Counted from the first letter of the stretch, positions 9,096-18,833 are shown. The stretch: 64,000 bases of DNA from Roseburia sp. (GCA_026168605.1 JAPFDX010000001.1:124001-188000); one strand, 5' to 3'. Numbers and translations: made by a program. The notes: generated by a model not told the origin, from the letters alone.

Positions 9096-9788
9096 ATGAT
9101 TTACACTAAGGAAGTTGAAAACATGTGCCCGGTAGCAAAAGGCGCAAAACATGAACCAGCTCCGATCCCGGAAGAAGGCAAATGGGTTCATTCTAAAAAA
9201 ATTGAAGATATTTCAGGTTTTACACACGGTGTAGGCTGGTGCGCTCCGCAGCAGGGTGCCTGCAAGCTTTCATTAAACGTAAAGAACGGTGTGATCGAGG
9301 AGGCGTTAGTCGAGACGATCGGATGCTCCGGTATGACACATTCCGCAGCGATGGCAGCCGAGATCTTACAGGGTAAGACCATTCTTGAGGCGCTCAACAC
9401 AGACCTTGTGTGCGACGCGATCAATACAGCTATGAGAGAGTTATTCTTACAGATCGTTTACGGACGTACACAGAGTGCGTTCTCTGACGACGGACTTGCG
9501 ATCGGCGCAGGACTTGAGGATTTGGGAAAAGGACTCCGCTCCCAGGTTGGTACGATGTATGCGACCAGAGAAAAGGGCGTTCGTTACCTGGAGATGGCAG
9601 AAGGCTATGTGACAGGGATCGCTCTCGATAAGGACAACGAGGTGATCGGATACCAGTTCGTTTCCCTTGGAAAGATGACGGATTTCATTAAAAAAGGCGA
9701 TGATCCGAACACTGCATGGGAAAAAGCAAAAGGTCAGTACGGCCGCGTAGCAGATGCTGCCAAGATCATTGACCCACGTCAGGAGTAA
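9096..9788 (+). CDS. NifU-like iron-sulfur cluster assembly scaffold protein
   Basis: A 230-residue protein starting at ATG 9096 behind GAAAGGAG. It resembles the NifU/IscU N-terminal fold: conserved cysteines in GWCAPQQGACKL and ETIGCSGMTHSAA, followed by the helix AAEILQGKTILEAL. Compared with IscU (about 130 residues) it is longer, with an additional C-terminal region. It is immediately followed by the GGGtGRT gene, its standard partner in Clostridia. A role in Fe-S cluster handling is inferred from the family; the client is unknown. Confidence 0.75.
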   Translation: MIYTKEVENMCPVAKGAKHEPAPIPEEGKWVHSKKIEDISGFTHGVGWCAPQQGACKLSLNVKNGVIEEALVETIGCSGMTHSAAMAAEILQGKTILEALNTDLVCDAINTAMRELFLQIVYGRTQSAFSDDGLAIGAGLEDLGKGLRSQVGTMYATREKGVRYLEMAEGYVTGIALDKDNEVIGYQFVSLGKMTDFIKKGDDPNTAWEKAKGQYGRVADAAKIIDPRQE

Positions 9789-9807
9789 GGAAAGGAGAAC
9801 GAAGACA

Positions 9808-10818
9808 ATGGCTTTATTTGAATCATATGAAAGAAGAATTCCACAGATCAACGCTGTGTTGAATAGTTATGGAATCAGCTCCATCGAAGAAGCTGAGAAG
9901 ATCACAAAAGACGCTGGACTTGACGTATACGATCAGGTCAAGAAAATCCAGCCGATCTGTTTTGAGAACGCGTGCTGGGCTTACATCGTAGGCGCTGCGA
10001 TCGCGATCAAGAAGGGATGCACAAAGGCTTCCGACGCTGCCGCAGCGATCGGCGAGGGTCTTCAGGCATTCTGTATTCCGGGTTCCGTTGCAGACCACAG
10101 AAAGGTTGGTCTTGGTCACGGTAACCTCGGCAAGATGCTCTTGGAGGAGGAGACAGAGTGCTTCTGCTTTTTGGCAGGTCATGAGTCCTTCGCAGCCGCT
10201 GAGGGTGCGATTGGTATCGCAGAGAAGGCAAATAAGGTGCGTCAGAAACCGCTTCGCGTGGTGTTAAACGGTCTTGGAAAGGATGCAGCGCAGATCATTT
10301 CCCGTATCAACGGTTTTACCTTTGTTGAGACAAAGTACGATTACAAGGAAGCAAAGTTAAACGTGGTATATGAGAAGGCATACTCTGACGGACTCCGCGC
10401 GACTGTAAAATGCTACGGCGCAGACGACGTGCAGGAGGGTGTTGCGATCATGCACCATGAGAACGTTGGCGTATCTATCACAGGTAACTCCACGAACCCG
10501 ACACGTTTCCAGCATCCGGTAGCAGGTACATACAAGAAAGAATGTATCGAGCAGGGTAAGAAATACTTTTCCGTAGCATCCGGCGGCGGTACAGGACGTA
10601 CCCTTCACCCGGACAACATGGCTGCAGGTCCTGCTTCCTACGGTATGACAGACACGATGGGACGTATGCACTCTGACGCACAGTTTGCCGGTTCTTCTTC
10701 CGTACCGGCTCACGTAGAGATGATGGGTCTGATCGGCGCAGGCAACAACCCGATGGTCGGAATGACTGTTGCTGTTGCTGTGGCCATTGAGGAAGCTCAT
10801 AAGGAAGGCAAGTTCTAG
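9808..10818 (+). CDS. GGGtGRT protein (uncharacterised conserved family)
   Basis: The start is ATG 9808, with AAAGGAG upstream, giving 336 residues. The family-defining motif is visible as SGGGTGRTLHPDN at about residue 257. The family is named for that motif and has no established function. Other conserved-looking stretches are CWAYIVGAAIAIKKG and GSVADHRKVGLGHGNLG, glycine- and histidine-rich and possibly ligand-binding. The gene is 19 bases after the Fe-S scaffold gene, so the two form an operon and are likely to act together. Confidence 0.85.
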   Translation: MALFESYERRIPQINAVLNSYGISSIEEAEKITKDAGLDVYDQVKKIQPICFENACWAYIVGAAIAIKKGCTKASDAAAAIGEGLQAFCIPGSVADHRKVGLGHGNLGKMLLEEETECFCFLAGHESFAAAEGAIGIAEKANKVRQKPLRVVLNGLGKDAAQIISRINGFTFVETKYDYKEAKLNVVYEKAYSDGLRATVKCYGADDVQEGVAIMHHENVGVSITGNSTNPTRFQHPVAGTYKKECIEQGKKYFSVASGGGTGRTLHPDNMAAGPASYGMTDTMGRMHSDAQFAGSSSVPAHVEMMGLIGAGNNPMVGMTVAVAVAIEEAHKEGKF

Positions 10819-10875
10819 GAACTGTCCATCTGTATCAGAGTTGAGGATGCATTTTATGACAGAAGTCGCAGGGCG

Positions 10876-10904
10876 TTGACTTTTTGCATATGATAATGTA
10901 TACT
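10876..10904 (+). promoter_or_regulatory. Strong sigma-A promoter of an orphan transcript
   Basis: TTGACT (10876-10881) and TATACT (10899-10904) with a 17-base spacer. No protein gene follows on this strand before a terminator about 110 bases downstream. Confidence 0.7.
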
Positions 10905-10910
10905 TTACTT

Positions 10911-11046
10911 AGAAAAAGAAGATGCTATGGTCGGAACGGCGACCTTAAATCCGTTTCCATTGGTCGGGATGAAGACCTAAAATTCATTCCCATTACAGAG
11001 TAAACTGTTAAAAGTCAAAAAGGGTGACTGTGGTCACCCTTTTTTG
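10911..11046 (+). ncRNA. Candidate small RNA with two tandem covarying hairpins
   Basis: A canonical promoter precedes and a perfect terminator ends a stretch of about 135 bases with no credible gene. Inside it, two adjacent 33-base units (10929-10961 and 10962-10994) each fold into a stem with the loop GACCT(T/A)AAA. Between the units the stems differ by three compensatory pair changes (A-T to G-C, C-G to T-A, G-C to A-T), while the loop differs at one base. That pattern is expected of selected RNA structure. A 17-codon reading frame (MVGTATLNPFPLVGMKT) crosses the units but lacks a good ribosome site. It matches no RNA family I can name. Transcript ends are predicted. Confidence 0.6.
11016..11046 (+). 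terminator. Rho-independent terminator of the small RNA
   Basis: AGGGTGAC-TGTG-GTCACCCT is a perfect 8-base stem flanked by A5 and T5, extendable to GTC...GAC outside. Confidence 0.85.
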
Positions 11047-11225
11047 ACTTTATAGGAAATTTCTCAAATTGTCAGAAATAGTGTATAATGAATAGGAAAT
11101 AAAAAATGAAATGACAAAAGAGCGAATGGGTAGATTCGCCATGACGTTGTTTATGAAGTTTTTTGTTTTGGTTTAGGAGAGCTGCACTATCTGACTATGG
11201 AGAAAGAATTATTATGGGCATGGAG

Positions 11226-12350
11226 TTATCCATATCCCATAACCTTTCGGTATTGTTCAAATAGTGCAGTTTTTTTATGGTAAACTTCTAAAACCAACAT
11301 AGAAGTACCACACTCGGAACAGCAGAGAGGGTCGTATCCGAAAGAGAGCAGAATGGAGTGGCGCCAGTTCTGAACAGAACGCAGGAAACGTTGCTTTTCA
11401 GCAGAAATGCATTTACGAAGATTTTTTTCCTGTTTATGATGTTTTGCATATATTCCATAGTAGCGAAGCATTTTGAAATGTTTTTCGGGGATGTGGACAA
11501 TAAGTTTCTGGATGAAGTCCAAAGCAGGAATGGTTTCAGTAACAGTTTTGCTGTCTTCGTGTCTGGTGTAATGAAAGGTTACATTTTCGCCGTCATAATT
11601 ATCAATACGCGATGTAGTAATGACAGGTCTGCCGAGGTACCGGCTGATGTATTTAATGGTAACATCAGGAGAGCAGAGATTTGGCTTTGCACGAACATAA
11701 AAACCGTCGGCGTGTTTTGTGTACATTTCATTTTTAACTTTACGGAAAGATGGACCGGTGCAGGAAACAAGCTTTTCAAGCAGCACTTTGCGAAAGGCAT
11801 TACGAAGGAATTTATAATCAAAGTGTTTCATAGGACGCCAGGGAGTGATGCTGCCAGCCCCGCCCTCGGAGATGAGGGCATGGATATGGGGATTCCACTT
11901 TAAGTCACGTCCAAAGGTGTGAAGAACGCAGACCAGTCCGGGGGTAAAGTTTTCAGTTTTATTCATTTTAGAAAACATACGAAGGACAACGTCGCGGACA
12001 GAATGAAATAAACAGTTTAAGAGAGTTCTGTCTTTGAGAAAATAAATGCGGAGTTCTTCGGGGATAGTGAAAACACAATGACGATGAACACAGGCAACAA
12101 GCCTGCAGGACATATGAAAAGAACGAAGCTGGTTGTATTTGTTTCCACAGGAAGGACAAAAACGGTTTTTACAGCGAAAGGGAACAAATTTAAGATTCCC
12201 ACAGTGAGGACAGCCATACATGGCACCACCGTGAGAAGGGTCACCACAATGGATCATCCTGTTGACATTTTCAATGACGGCAGGACGTGGATGGAGTTCG
12301 TAAATGATATGTTCATAATAATCAGTAAAAATGGATTGTAATATATTCAT
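11226..12350 (-). CDS. IS91-family (HUH, Y2) transposase
   Basis: A full-length protein of 374 residues. The N-terminus has a zinc-binding domain with Cys35, Cys47, Cys50, Cys60, Cys65 and Cys68. The rolling-circle nuclease domain follows, with the metal-binding HIH at residues 155-157 (NPHIHALISEGG) and the two tyrosines Tyr234 and Tyr238 in YISRYLG. All expected catalytic residues are present, so it may be active. It replicates single-stranded DNA from one element end. No frameshift is seen. It lies next to a decayed GH13 gene, whose 5' part it may have displaced. Confidence 0.9.
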   Translation of the reverse strand: MNILQSIFTDYYEHIIYELHPRPAVIENVNRMIHCGDPSHGGAMYGCPHCGNLKFVPFRCKNRFCPSCGNKYNQLRSFHMSCRLVACVHRHCVFTIPEELRIYFLKDRTLLNCLFHSVRDVVLRMFSKMNKTENFTPGLVCVLHTFGRDLKWNPHIHALISEGGAGSITPWRPMKHFDYKFLRNAFRKVLLEKLVSCTGPSFRKVKNEMYTKHADGFYVRAKPNLCSPDVTIKYISRYLGRPVITTSRIDNYDGENVTFHYTRHEDSKTVTETIPALDFIQKLIVHIPEKHFKMLRYYGIYAKHHKQEKNLRKCISAEKQRFLRSVQNWRHSILLSFGYDPLCCSECGTSMLVLEVYHKKTALFEQYRKVMGYG

Positions 12351-12392
12351 AATAGAATTTTACAATAAAGAAAGACACAAGAAAACCCCTTC

Positions 12393-12444
12393 CCCTCATG
12401 AATGAGGGGCTGGGGGAGTTGAGAGTGTCGAAGACACTTTTTTA
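12393..12444. repeat. Two hairpins at the promoter-proximal end of the IS91 element
   Basis: CCCCTCAT-GA-ATGAGGGG (about 12393-12410) is followed by AGTGTC-GAA-GACACT and T6 (12424-12443). The second hairpin looks like a terminator on the plus strand. Terminal hairpins are typical of IS91-type ends. Confidence 0.6.
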
Positions 12445-12458
12445 TAGAGTATTATAAT

Positions 12459-13575
<1,117 letters not shown>

Positions 13576-13590
13576 GACAGAGAGACGTTG

Positions 13591-13622
13591 CAGGGCGCCC
13601 GACTAGGGGGTCGGGCGTCCTG
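13591..13622. terminator. Bidirectional hairpin between the GH13 remnant and the AraC gene
   Basis: CAGGGCGCCCGAC pairs with GTCGGGCGTCCTG over 13 pairs including one G-T. The stop codon of the AraC-type gene lies inside it. Confidence 0.6.
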
Positions 13623-14442
13623 CTGCCGTTCGGAAGTCTTTGGGGGACATTCCTTTTTGGCGGTGAAACGTCTTGGAAAAGTAGAGACTGTTGTCAAAGC
13701 CGAGCGAGTTTGCGATCGCCGTGATCGAGAGGTCGGAGTGCTCTAAGAGATAGCACGCCTGCTTCATGCGGAAATCGGTGAGGTATTCCTTCGGGGAGCG
13801 TCCGAGCACCGTCTCAAAGGAGCGGAACAGATGGCTGCGGCTGACCCCGACATAATCTGCAATATCCTCCACGGTGATCGCGTAGGAATAGTTGGAGGAG
13901 ATAAATTCAATCCCCTTCTGCACATAGCTGTTTGCCGAGTTCTGCGTGTTTGTGTGCGACGCCCCGTGCAGAAAGAGCGCCAGCATGGTGTAGAGCCGTC
14001 CCGTCATCTCGACGGCGTGCTCAAATTCGTTGCCGCGCGCGTCGTAGATGTGCAGGATCTGGCGGCGGATGGCGTCGCCGAGCGGCGTGTTCCGGATAAA
14101 CGGAACCTCCGGCGTAAAATCGGTCGCCTTTAGGATTATGGAGGCGTCGCTTCCGGTGAAGCCGACCCATGCGTATTCCCAGGAATCCTCCTCGGCGGCG
14201 TAATAGGTGACCTCGGTATTTGGGTAGACGAGGAAGGTGTCGCCCGCACCAAGCTCGTAGGTCTGCTGCCCAAGCTTATAGTAGCCCTTCCCGGAGATGA
14301 TATAGTGGATCAGATAGTGGTCGCGGATGCCGGGACCCCACTGGTAGAGCGGATCGCATTTCTGAAAACCGACATTGTAGACAGAAAGGGAGACCAGTTC
14401 CTTCTCTGCAACCTTATAGGAATTTTTGTAGTTTTTTATCAT
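13603..14442 (-). CDS. AraC-family transcriptional regulator
   Basis: The start is ATG at 14442, with GAGGA upstream, giving 279 residues; an open frame extends further upstream without a ribosome site. The N-terminal half is a cupin-type sugar-sensing domain (IHYIISGKGYYKLG, GAGDTFLVYPN). The C-terminal 100 residues hold two helix-turn-helix motifs (VEDIADYVGVSRSHLFRSF and ITAIANSLGFDNSLYFSKTF), as in MsmR/RafR-type regulators. It converges on the GH13 remnant, which was probably its target, so it may now be orphaned. Confidence 0.88.
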   Translation of the reverse strand: MIKNYKNSYKVAEKELVSLSVYNVGFQKCDPLYQWGPGIRDHYLIHYIISGKGYYKLGQQTYELGAGDTFLVYPNTEVTYYAAEEDSWEYAWVGFTGSDASIILKATDFTPEVPFIRNTPLGDAIRRQILHIYDARGNEFEHAVEMTGRLYTMLALFLHGASHTNTQNSANSYVQKGIEFISSNYSYAITVEDIADYVGVSRSHLFRSFETVLGRSPKEYLTDFRMKQACYLLEHSDLSITAIANSLGFDNSLYFSKTFHRQKGMSPKDFRTAAGRPTP

Positions 14443-14491
14443 GGCAAGATCCTCGTTTCCCCACAGAACACAACGGGTATGATATAGCCCT

Positions 14492-14520
14492 ATTATAAGA
14501 AAGATTTTTGAAAGATGCAA
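14492..14520 (-). promoter_or_regulatory. Sigma-A promoter of the AraC-family gene
   Basis: On the minus strand TTGCAT (14520-14515) and TATAAT (14497-14492) have a 17-base spacer. The leader to the ATG at 14442 is about 43 bases. Confidence 0.65.
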
Positions 14521-14640
14521 CATTTTTACATATAATCCACACTTTTTTCTTATATACATTTAGGGGGTGATAAGCTATAATGACACCAGAAACAAGAAGT
14601 GCGCAGGGCGCGCAAGGCAGAAAGGAAAGGTGGAAGTGTT

Positions 14641-15657
14641 ATGGCAATTTTAGTGACCGGGGGTGCCGGATATATCGGCAGCCATACGTGTGTGGAGCTG
14701 CAGAATGCGGGATATGATGTGGTGGTACTTGACAATTTGAGCAATTCGTCCGAGAAATCGCTGGAGCGTGTGAAGGCGATCACCGGAAAGGATGTGAAGT
14801 TTTACGAGGGAGATATTCTCGACCGGGATATTTTAAATAAGATTTTTGCGGAGGAGAAGATCGAGAGCTGTATTCATTTCGCGGGCTTAAAGGCTGTCGG
14901 CGAGTCCGTGGCAAAGCCGTGGGAATACTACAACAACAATATCGCCGGGACACTGGTGCTTGTGGACGTGATGCGTCAGAACGGATGTAAGAATATCATC
15001 TTTTCATCCTCAGCGACGGTGTACGGAGATCCTGCGCAGATCCCGATCACGGAGGAGTGCCCGAAGGGACAGTGCACCAACCCGTACGGCTGGACGAAGT
15101 CGATGTTAGAGCAAGTGCTGATGGATATCCAGAAGGCGGATCCGGAGTGGAACGTGATCCTGCTCCGCTACTTTAACCCGATCGGCGCGCATAAGAGCGG
15201 CACGATGGGCGAGAATCCGAACGGTATCCCGAACAACCTGATGCCGTATGTGACGCAGGTGGCAGTCGGCAGATTAAAGGAGCTCGGCATCTTTGGCGAC
15301 GACTATGACACACCGGACGGAACGGGCGTGAGGGATTACATCCATGTCGTGGATCTTGCAGTGGGTCATGTGAAAGCGCTTAGGAAGATCGAGGAGAACG
15401 CGGGACTTTGTATTTACAATCTCGGAACGGGACACGGTTACAGTGTGCTCGATATCGTGAAAAATTTTGAGGCGGCAACGGGCATGAAGGTTCCCTATGT
15501 CATCAAGGACAGACGTCCGGGCGACATTGCGACCTGCTACTGTGATCCGGCGAAGGCGGAGCGCGAGCTTGGCTGGAAGGCACAGTTTGGCATCCGCGAG
15601 ATGTGCGAGGATTCCTGGAGATGGCAGAAGAACAATCCGAACGGATATGAGGAGTAG
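14641..15657 (+). CDS. galE: UDP-glucose 4-epimerase
   Basis: The start is ATG 14641, with GGAAAGGTGGAAG upstream, giving 338 residues, the usual length. The NAD-binding motif [11 protein letters not shown] is at the N-terminus. The catalytic serine region reads SSSATVYG, and the catalytic YGWTK fits the YxxxK motif. It interconverts UDP-glucose and UDP-galactose in the cytoplasm for the Leloir pathway and surface glycans. It is a single-gene unit with its own terminator. Confidence 0.96.
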   Translation: MAILVTGGAGYIGSHTCVELQNAGYDVVVLDNLSNSSEKSLERVKAITGKDVKFYEGDILDRDILNKIFAEEKIESCIHFAGLKAVGESVAKPWEYYNNNIAGTLVLVDVMRQNGCKNIIFSSSATVYGDPAQIPITEECPKGQCTNPYGWTKSMLEQVLMDIQKADPEWNVILLRYFNPIGAHKSGTMGENPNGIPNNLMPYVTQVAVGRLKELGIFGDDYDTPDGTGVRDYIHVVDLAVGHVKALRKIEENAGLCIYNLGTGHGYSVLDIVKNFEAATGMKVPYVIKDRRPGDIATCYCDPAKAERELGWKAQFGIREMCEDSWRWQKNNPNGYEE

Positions 15658-15684
15658 GAAAATTTAATTATAGATCAAACAACG

Positions 15685-15716
15685 AACGGCAGGGTGCGAG
15701 ATCACCCTGCCGTTTT
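15685..15716. terminator. Bidirectional terminator between galE and the Rpn-type gene
   Basis: GGCAGGGTG-CGAGAT-CACCCTGCC is followed by GTTTT on the plus strand and preceded by AACG. The stop codon of the opposing gene lies in its right arm. Confidence 0.8.
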
Positions 15717-16508
15717 GTCAGCATTCAGTTTTTTTACTTCCTCAAGGGAAAGACCGGAATACTCCGCGATCTTTTCTAATGCAAGAGCACCGTCGGTCAG
15801 CATACGTTTGGCAACCTCCATCATACCTTCCCTAAGTGTCTGATTTCTCATATCTTCCATAGCCTTACACATAACTGCAATTCCCTCCTTACTCTCTTTG
15901 AAAAATTTTACCCGTTCTGCCAGCACTCCATAGTACATATCGGACGGATTGGTGCAGGAAAAATCGTGCATCAGTTTGCCGATCGGCGTCTCATCACGGT
16001 ACGCGCCGTTTACATACAGAATATGCGAACCGTCCCCAAATTTCTCTCCGGTGTCAAGGAAACAGCGCTCGATCTGATATAAAGGATGCCCTTTTCCGAT
16101 CACATCATTCTCCGTGATGAAAACGACATAGGTTTCGGGGAGCGCGTCAAATTCCTCACCCTTTTCCAAGAGGTTTGCATCCATCATGCTGCTGTTGTAG
16201 CGCGCCCGTTTTCTGCCGGCACCCTTGTCTGCGCGCTGGACTTCTATATTGAATTTTTGTCCGGCGCTGTCCGTTGCGAGCACATCCAGCCGAACCGAGC
16301 GGTTCAGCAGATTTTCTACAAACACCTGGGTGCGGACGTCGACCACATCTAAATCCGGCTTGTCTAAGACAATCCGCAGCACCAGTTCCATACATTCGGT
16401 TTTGCCCTCAAAACATTTGGTGAGGAAATCATCGTCAAGCAGACGAAAACTCTTGAGCCGTTTTAAATCCTCCTGATGCTTTTTATCTATCGTTTCAGTT
16501 ACTGTCAA
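15702..16508 (-). CDS. PD-(D/E)XK nuclease-family transposase (Rpn-like)
   Basis: A 268-residue protein typical of the PDDEXK_2 family, common in Lachnospiraceae. The motif RLDVLATDSAGQKFNIEVQ contains the catalytic Asp and the E-x-Q pair. LDDDFLTKCFEG and the C-terminal helical SLEEVKKLNAD are family features. Members are related to RpnA-type recombination-promoting nucleases, but a mobile function is mostly presumed. The protein is full length. No flanking inverted repeats were found. It converges on galE. Confidence 0.8.
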   Translation of the reverse strand: MTVTETIDKKHQEDLKRLKSFRLLDDDFLTKCFEGKTECMELVLRIVLDKPDLDVVDVRTQVFVENLLNRSVRLDVLATDSAGQKFNIEVQRADKGAGRKRARYNSSMMDANLLEKGEEFDALPETYVVFITENDVIGKGHPLYQIERCFLDTGEKFGDGSHILYVNGAYRDETPIGKLMHDFSCTNPSDMYYGVLAERVKFFKESKEGIAVMCKAMEDMRNQTLREGMMEVAKRMLTDGALALEKIAEYSGLSLEEVKKLNADKTAG

Positions 16509-16832
16509 AATTCCACCTGCTTTCTGTCTGATCTTTATATTCCCATATTAGCACAAACCCTCCGCCTTTTCAAACCATCCCACACTTTTGTTTTTCAAAA
16601 AAGTGTATAAAATAGGAACAAAGTGTGTAGGACATTTAGGCGTGGGGGCGGAGTTTTTCGACAAAGCGCCCGCGGCAGAATGGGAACGGCGGACAGTGGG
16701 AGAACCTTGTGTATAAAATGCAGCGATAGTGTATAAAATCTGCGGATTAGCCGGAGATCAAGGCGTTTGCAGAGGGGGAATAAAAAATGTATGATCGTGG
16801 TAACAACAAGGAAAGCAGAAGGAGGAAACAGA
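16509..16832. promoter_or_regulatory. Regulatory region of the PTS operon with three GTGTATAAAAT copies
   Basis: No gene is seen in this 324-base gap. GTGTATAAAAT occurs exactly three times: 16603-16613, 16709-16719 and 16729-16739. The last two are exactly 20 bases apart. An inverted repeat ACACTTTT/AAAAGTGT spans 16582-16606. I found no -24/-12 (GG-N10-GC) sigma-54 promoter. Confidence 0.45.
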
Positions 16833-17150
16833 ATGGATACGGAAACGATTGCAATGACGATCATTGCGCACGCCGGGGAGGCCCTGGACAAGGCGTTTCA
16901 GGCGCTTGACGAGGCGAAGAAAGGCAATTTCGACCGGGCAAAGGAGCTGATGGAGGAGTCGAGGGCGGAATCCACGGCGGCGCACCGGAGCCAGACGGAG
17001 CTTTTGGTTGCGGAGGCAAACGACAAGAAGCTTGAGATCAATGTTCTTTTGATCCACTCGCAGGATCATCTGATGACAAGCATGATGGCGCAGCAGTTGA
17101 TCAAGGAAATGATCTGGCTGCACGAGAACAAGGCAGACAAGGCAAATTAG
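16833..17150 (+). CDS. PTS EIIA, lactose/cellobiose family
   Basis: The start is ATG 16833, with AGGAGG upstream, giving 105 residues, standard for the family. The phosphorylated histidine is His75 in LIHSQDHLM, with the usual second His79. It passes phosphate from HPr to the EIIB encoded next. It is the first gene of an operon that continues through EIIB, EIIC, two DUF871 proteins, a GH1 enzyme and a regulator. The cargo is probably a beta-disaccharide, but the exact sugar cannot be read from this subunit. Confidence 0.92.
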   Translation: MDTETIAMTIIAHAGEALDKAFQALDEAKKGNFDRAKELMEESRAESTAAHRSQTELLVAEANDKKLEINVLLIHSQDHLMTSMMAQQLIKEMIWLHENKADKAN

Positions 17151-17182
17151 CAAACAAACATTGGGAAAAGGAGAGAAAAGGT

Positions 17183-17482
17183 ATGAAAATTTTATTAGCG
17201 TGTGCAGGTGGTATGTCTACAAGTATTTTAATGAAGAAGATGGAGAAATACTGTGCGGAAAAAGGTGAGGAGCTGGTGATCGCAGCAATCGGAAAGGGCG
17301 ATGTGGAGACAGAGTGGCATAAGTACGACTGCGTGCTCATCGGGCCGCAGATCTCTTTCGCACTGGATGAGATCAAAGAATGCGTGGGGATCCCGGTTGC
17401 AAAGATCCCGCCGGCAGATTACGGCATGGGAAATGCGGCGAACGTGATGAAACTGGCACACAGTCTGGTGGACGGAAAATAA
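17183..17482 (+). CDS. PTS EIIB, lactose/cellobiose family
   Basis: A 99-residue protein with the phosphocysteine Cys7 in LLACAGGMSTS, the signature of cytoplasmic EIIB of the Lac/Cel family. GPQISFALDEIKE and the C-terminal DYGMGNA are typical. It accepts phosphate from EIIA and gives it to the sugar crossing EIIC. It lies 32 bases after EIIA and 28 bases before EIIC. Confidence 0.93.
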   Translation: MKILLACAGGMSTSILMKKMEKYCAEKGEELVIAAIGKGDVETEWHKYDCVLIGPQISFALDEIKECVGIPVAKIPPADYGMGNAANVMKLAHSLVDGK

Positions 17483-17510
17483 GAATGAACCGGACAGGAG
17501 GAGGAAAATT

Positions 17511-18815
17511 ATGAACAGCGGAGCATTAGAAAGATTTGCAAACAGCAAATTTATGACAAAGTTGCAGGAGTTTAGCGTGAAGCTTTCGACCAGTCCTGCA
17601 TTCTCAACCTTGAGCAACGGTATGGGCGCTACGATGGGTCTGGTTATGATCGGAGCTGTCGTGCAGATCATCTGCGCCATCGGCGGGTTTTTCGGATGGA
17701 AAGCGGGAGATACGGTTTACGATTCCATCTACCTTGTGTATAATATGACGATGGGAATTCTGGCATTTTTTCTGGCGTTTTCCCTGGCTTATAATTACGC
17801 AAAGAAATTAAAAGTCAATCCTCTGCAGAGCGGATTTACGTCGATGGTATGTTTTCTGCTCTTATGTGCGCCGGTGCAGACGGTGGCTCTGGCAGACGGA
17901 ACAACCAAGCAGGTGCTTGATTTTGCGGGACTTGGTTCCTCGAGCATTTTTGTGGCGATCATCGTGGGAATGTTCTCCGTGCGGATCACGAAGTTTGCCG
18001 TGGATCACAACTGGATGCTCAGGCTGCCGGATTCCGTTCCGGAGGGTGTGTTAAACGGATTTAACAGCATTATCCCGGCAGGCATCAATATCATTCTCTG
18101 GTACGGACTCTCCCTTCTGATCGAGAGCTTTACCGGGACGACACTGGCAAACCTCATCATTTATGTGTTGTCGATTCCGATCAACTATCTGGTATCCCCG
18201 GTAGGTATGGTCATTGTACTTTTGCTGGCACAGCTTTTCTGGTTCTTTGGAATCCATGGGACAACGGTCATCTACTCCGTGCTTATGATCCCGATGCTCG
18301 AGGTTTATGCATCAAACGCAGAGCTTGCGGCAGCGGGTCTGCCATTGCAGTTTAGTTTTATTTTCCTGATGGGTGCCAACGGGATCATGGGCGGCGCCGG
18401 AAATACGCTTCCGGTGTGTATCATGGGTTACAAATCAAAATCAGAGCAGATACGGGCGGTCAGCCGTGCATCGCTGGTGCCGGGATTCTTCGGGATCAAC
18501 GAGCCGATGGTGTTCGGATTCCCAATCATGTACAATCCGATCTTGCTGATCCCGTTCGTGTTATGTCCGATTGTTGTCATGGGACTGATGGGAATTGCAT
18601 ACTACTTTGGACTGATGGCGTATCCGTCCGTTCTGGTCATGGCGTGTATGCCGCTGATTTTCCAGAACTATATCACGACGCTTGACTGGAGAAACTGTGT
18701 GTTTGCTATATTGATGTTCCCGGTATGCTGGATCATCTGGTATCCGTTCTTCAAATTATATGAAAAGCAGTGTATCGCAAACGAGAAAGCGGCAGCAGAG
18801 GCTGACGCTGAATAG
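17511..18815 (+). CDS. PTS EIIC permease, lactose/cellobiose family
   Basis: A 434-residue membrane permease with about ten hydrophobic segments. The EIIC signatures include FFGIHGTTVIYSVLMIP (the conserved GIHG region) and GFFGINEPMVFGFPI (the NEP-type sugar-binding loop). It transports and releases the phosphorylated sugar together with the EIIA and EIIB encoded just upstream. An AGGAGG site precedes the ATG. Confidence 0.93.
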   Translation: MNSGALERFANSKFMTKLQEFSVKLSTSPAFSTLSNGMGATMGLVMIGAVVQIICAIGGFFGWKAGDTVYDSIYLVYNMTMGILAFFLAFSLAYNYAKKLKVNPLQSGFTSMVCFLLLCAPVQTVALADGTTKQVLDFAGLGSSSIFVAIIVGMFSVRITKFAVDHNWMLRLPDSVPEGVLNGFNSIIPAGINIILWYGLSLLIESFTGTTLANLIIYVLSIPINYLVSPVGMVIVLLLAQLFWFFGIHGTTVIYSVLMIPMLEVYASNAELAAAGLPLQFSFIFLMGANGIMGGAGNTLPVCIMGYKSKSEQIRAVSRASLVPGFFGINEPMVFGFPIMYNPILLIPFVLCPIVVMGLMGIAYYFGLMAYPSVLVMACMPLIFQNYITTLDWRNCVFAILMFPVCWIIWYPFFKLYEKQCIANEKAAAEADAE

Positions 18816-18833
18816 GAAAAGGAGAGAGTGAGT

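Larger units (their letters stand above)
11160..12456 (-). mobile_element. IS91-family insertion sequence (ends approximate)
   Basis: The element carries one transposase gene of the HUH/Y2 IS91 type. Its composition is more AT-rich than its neighbours. IS91 elements lack terminal inverted repeats and make no target duplication, so ends cannot be fixed from this sequence alone. The right limit is set where the glucosidase remnant begins (about 12457). The left limit is a guess somewhere between the small-RNA terminator and the transposase stop. Confidence 0.7.

Noticed and set aside
11111-11176. A 21-codon frame (MTKERMGRFAMTLFMKFFVLV) before the IS91 gene
   Set aside because: Hydrophobic and peptide-like, but without a ribosome site, partner genes or other support; probably intergenic sequence.
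16509-16832. A sigma-54 (-24/-12) promoter for the PTS operon
   Set aside because: Checking each GC for a GG 12 bases upstream gave no acceptable site.
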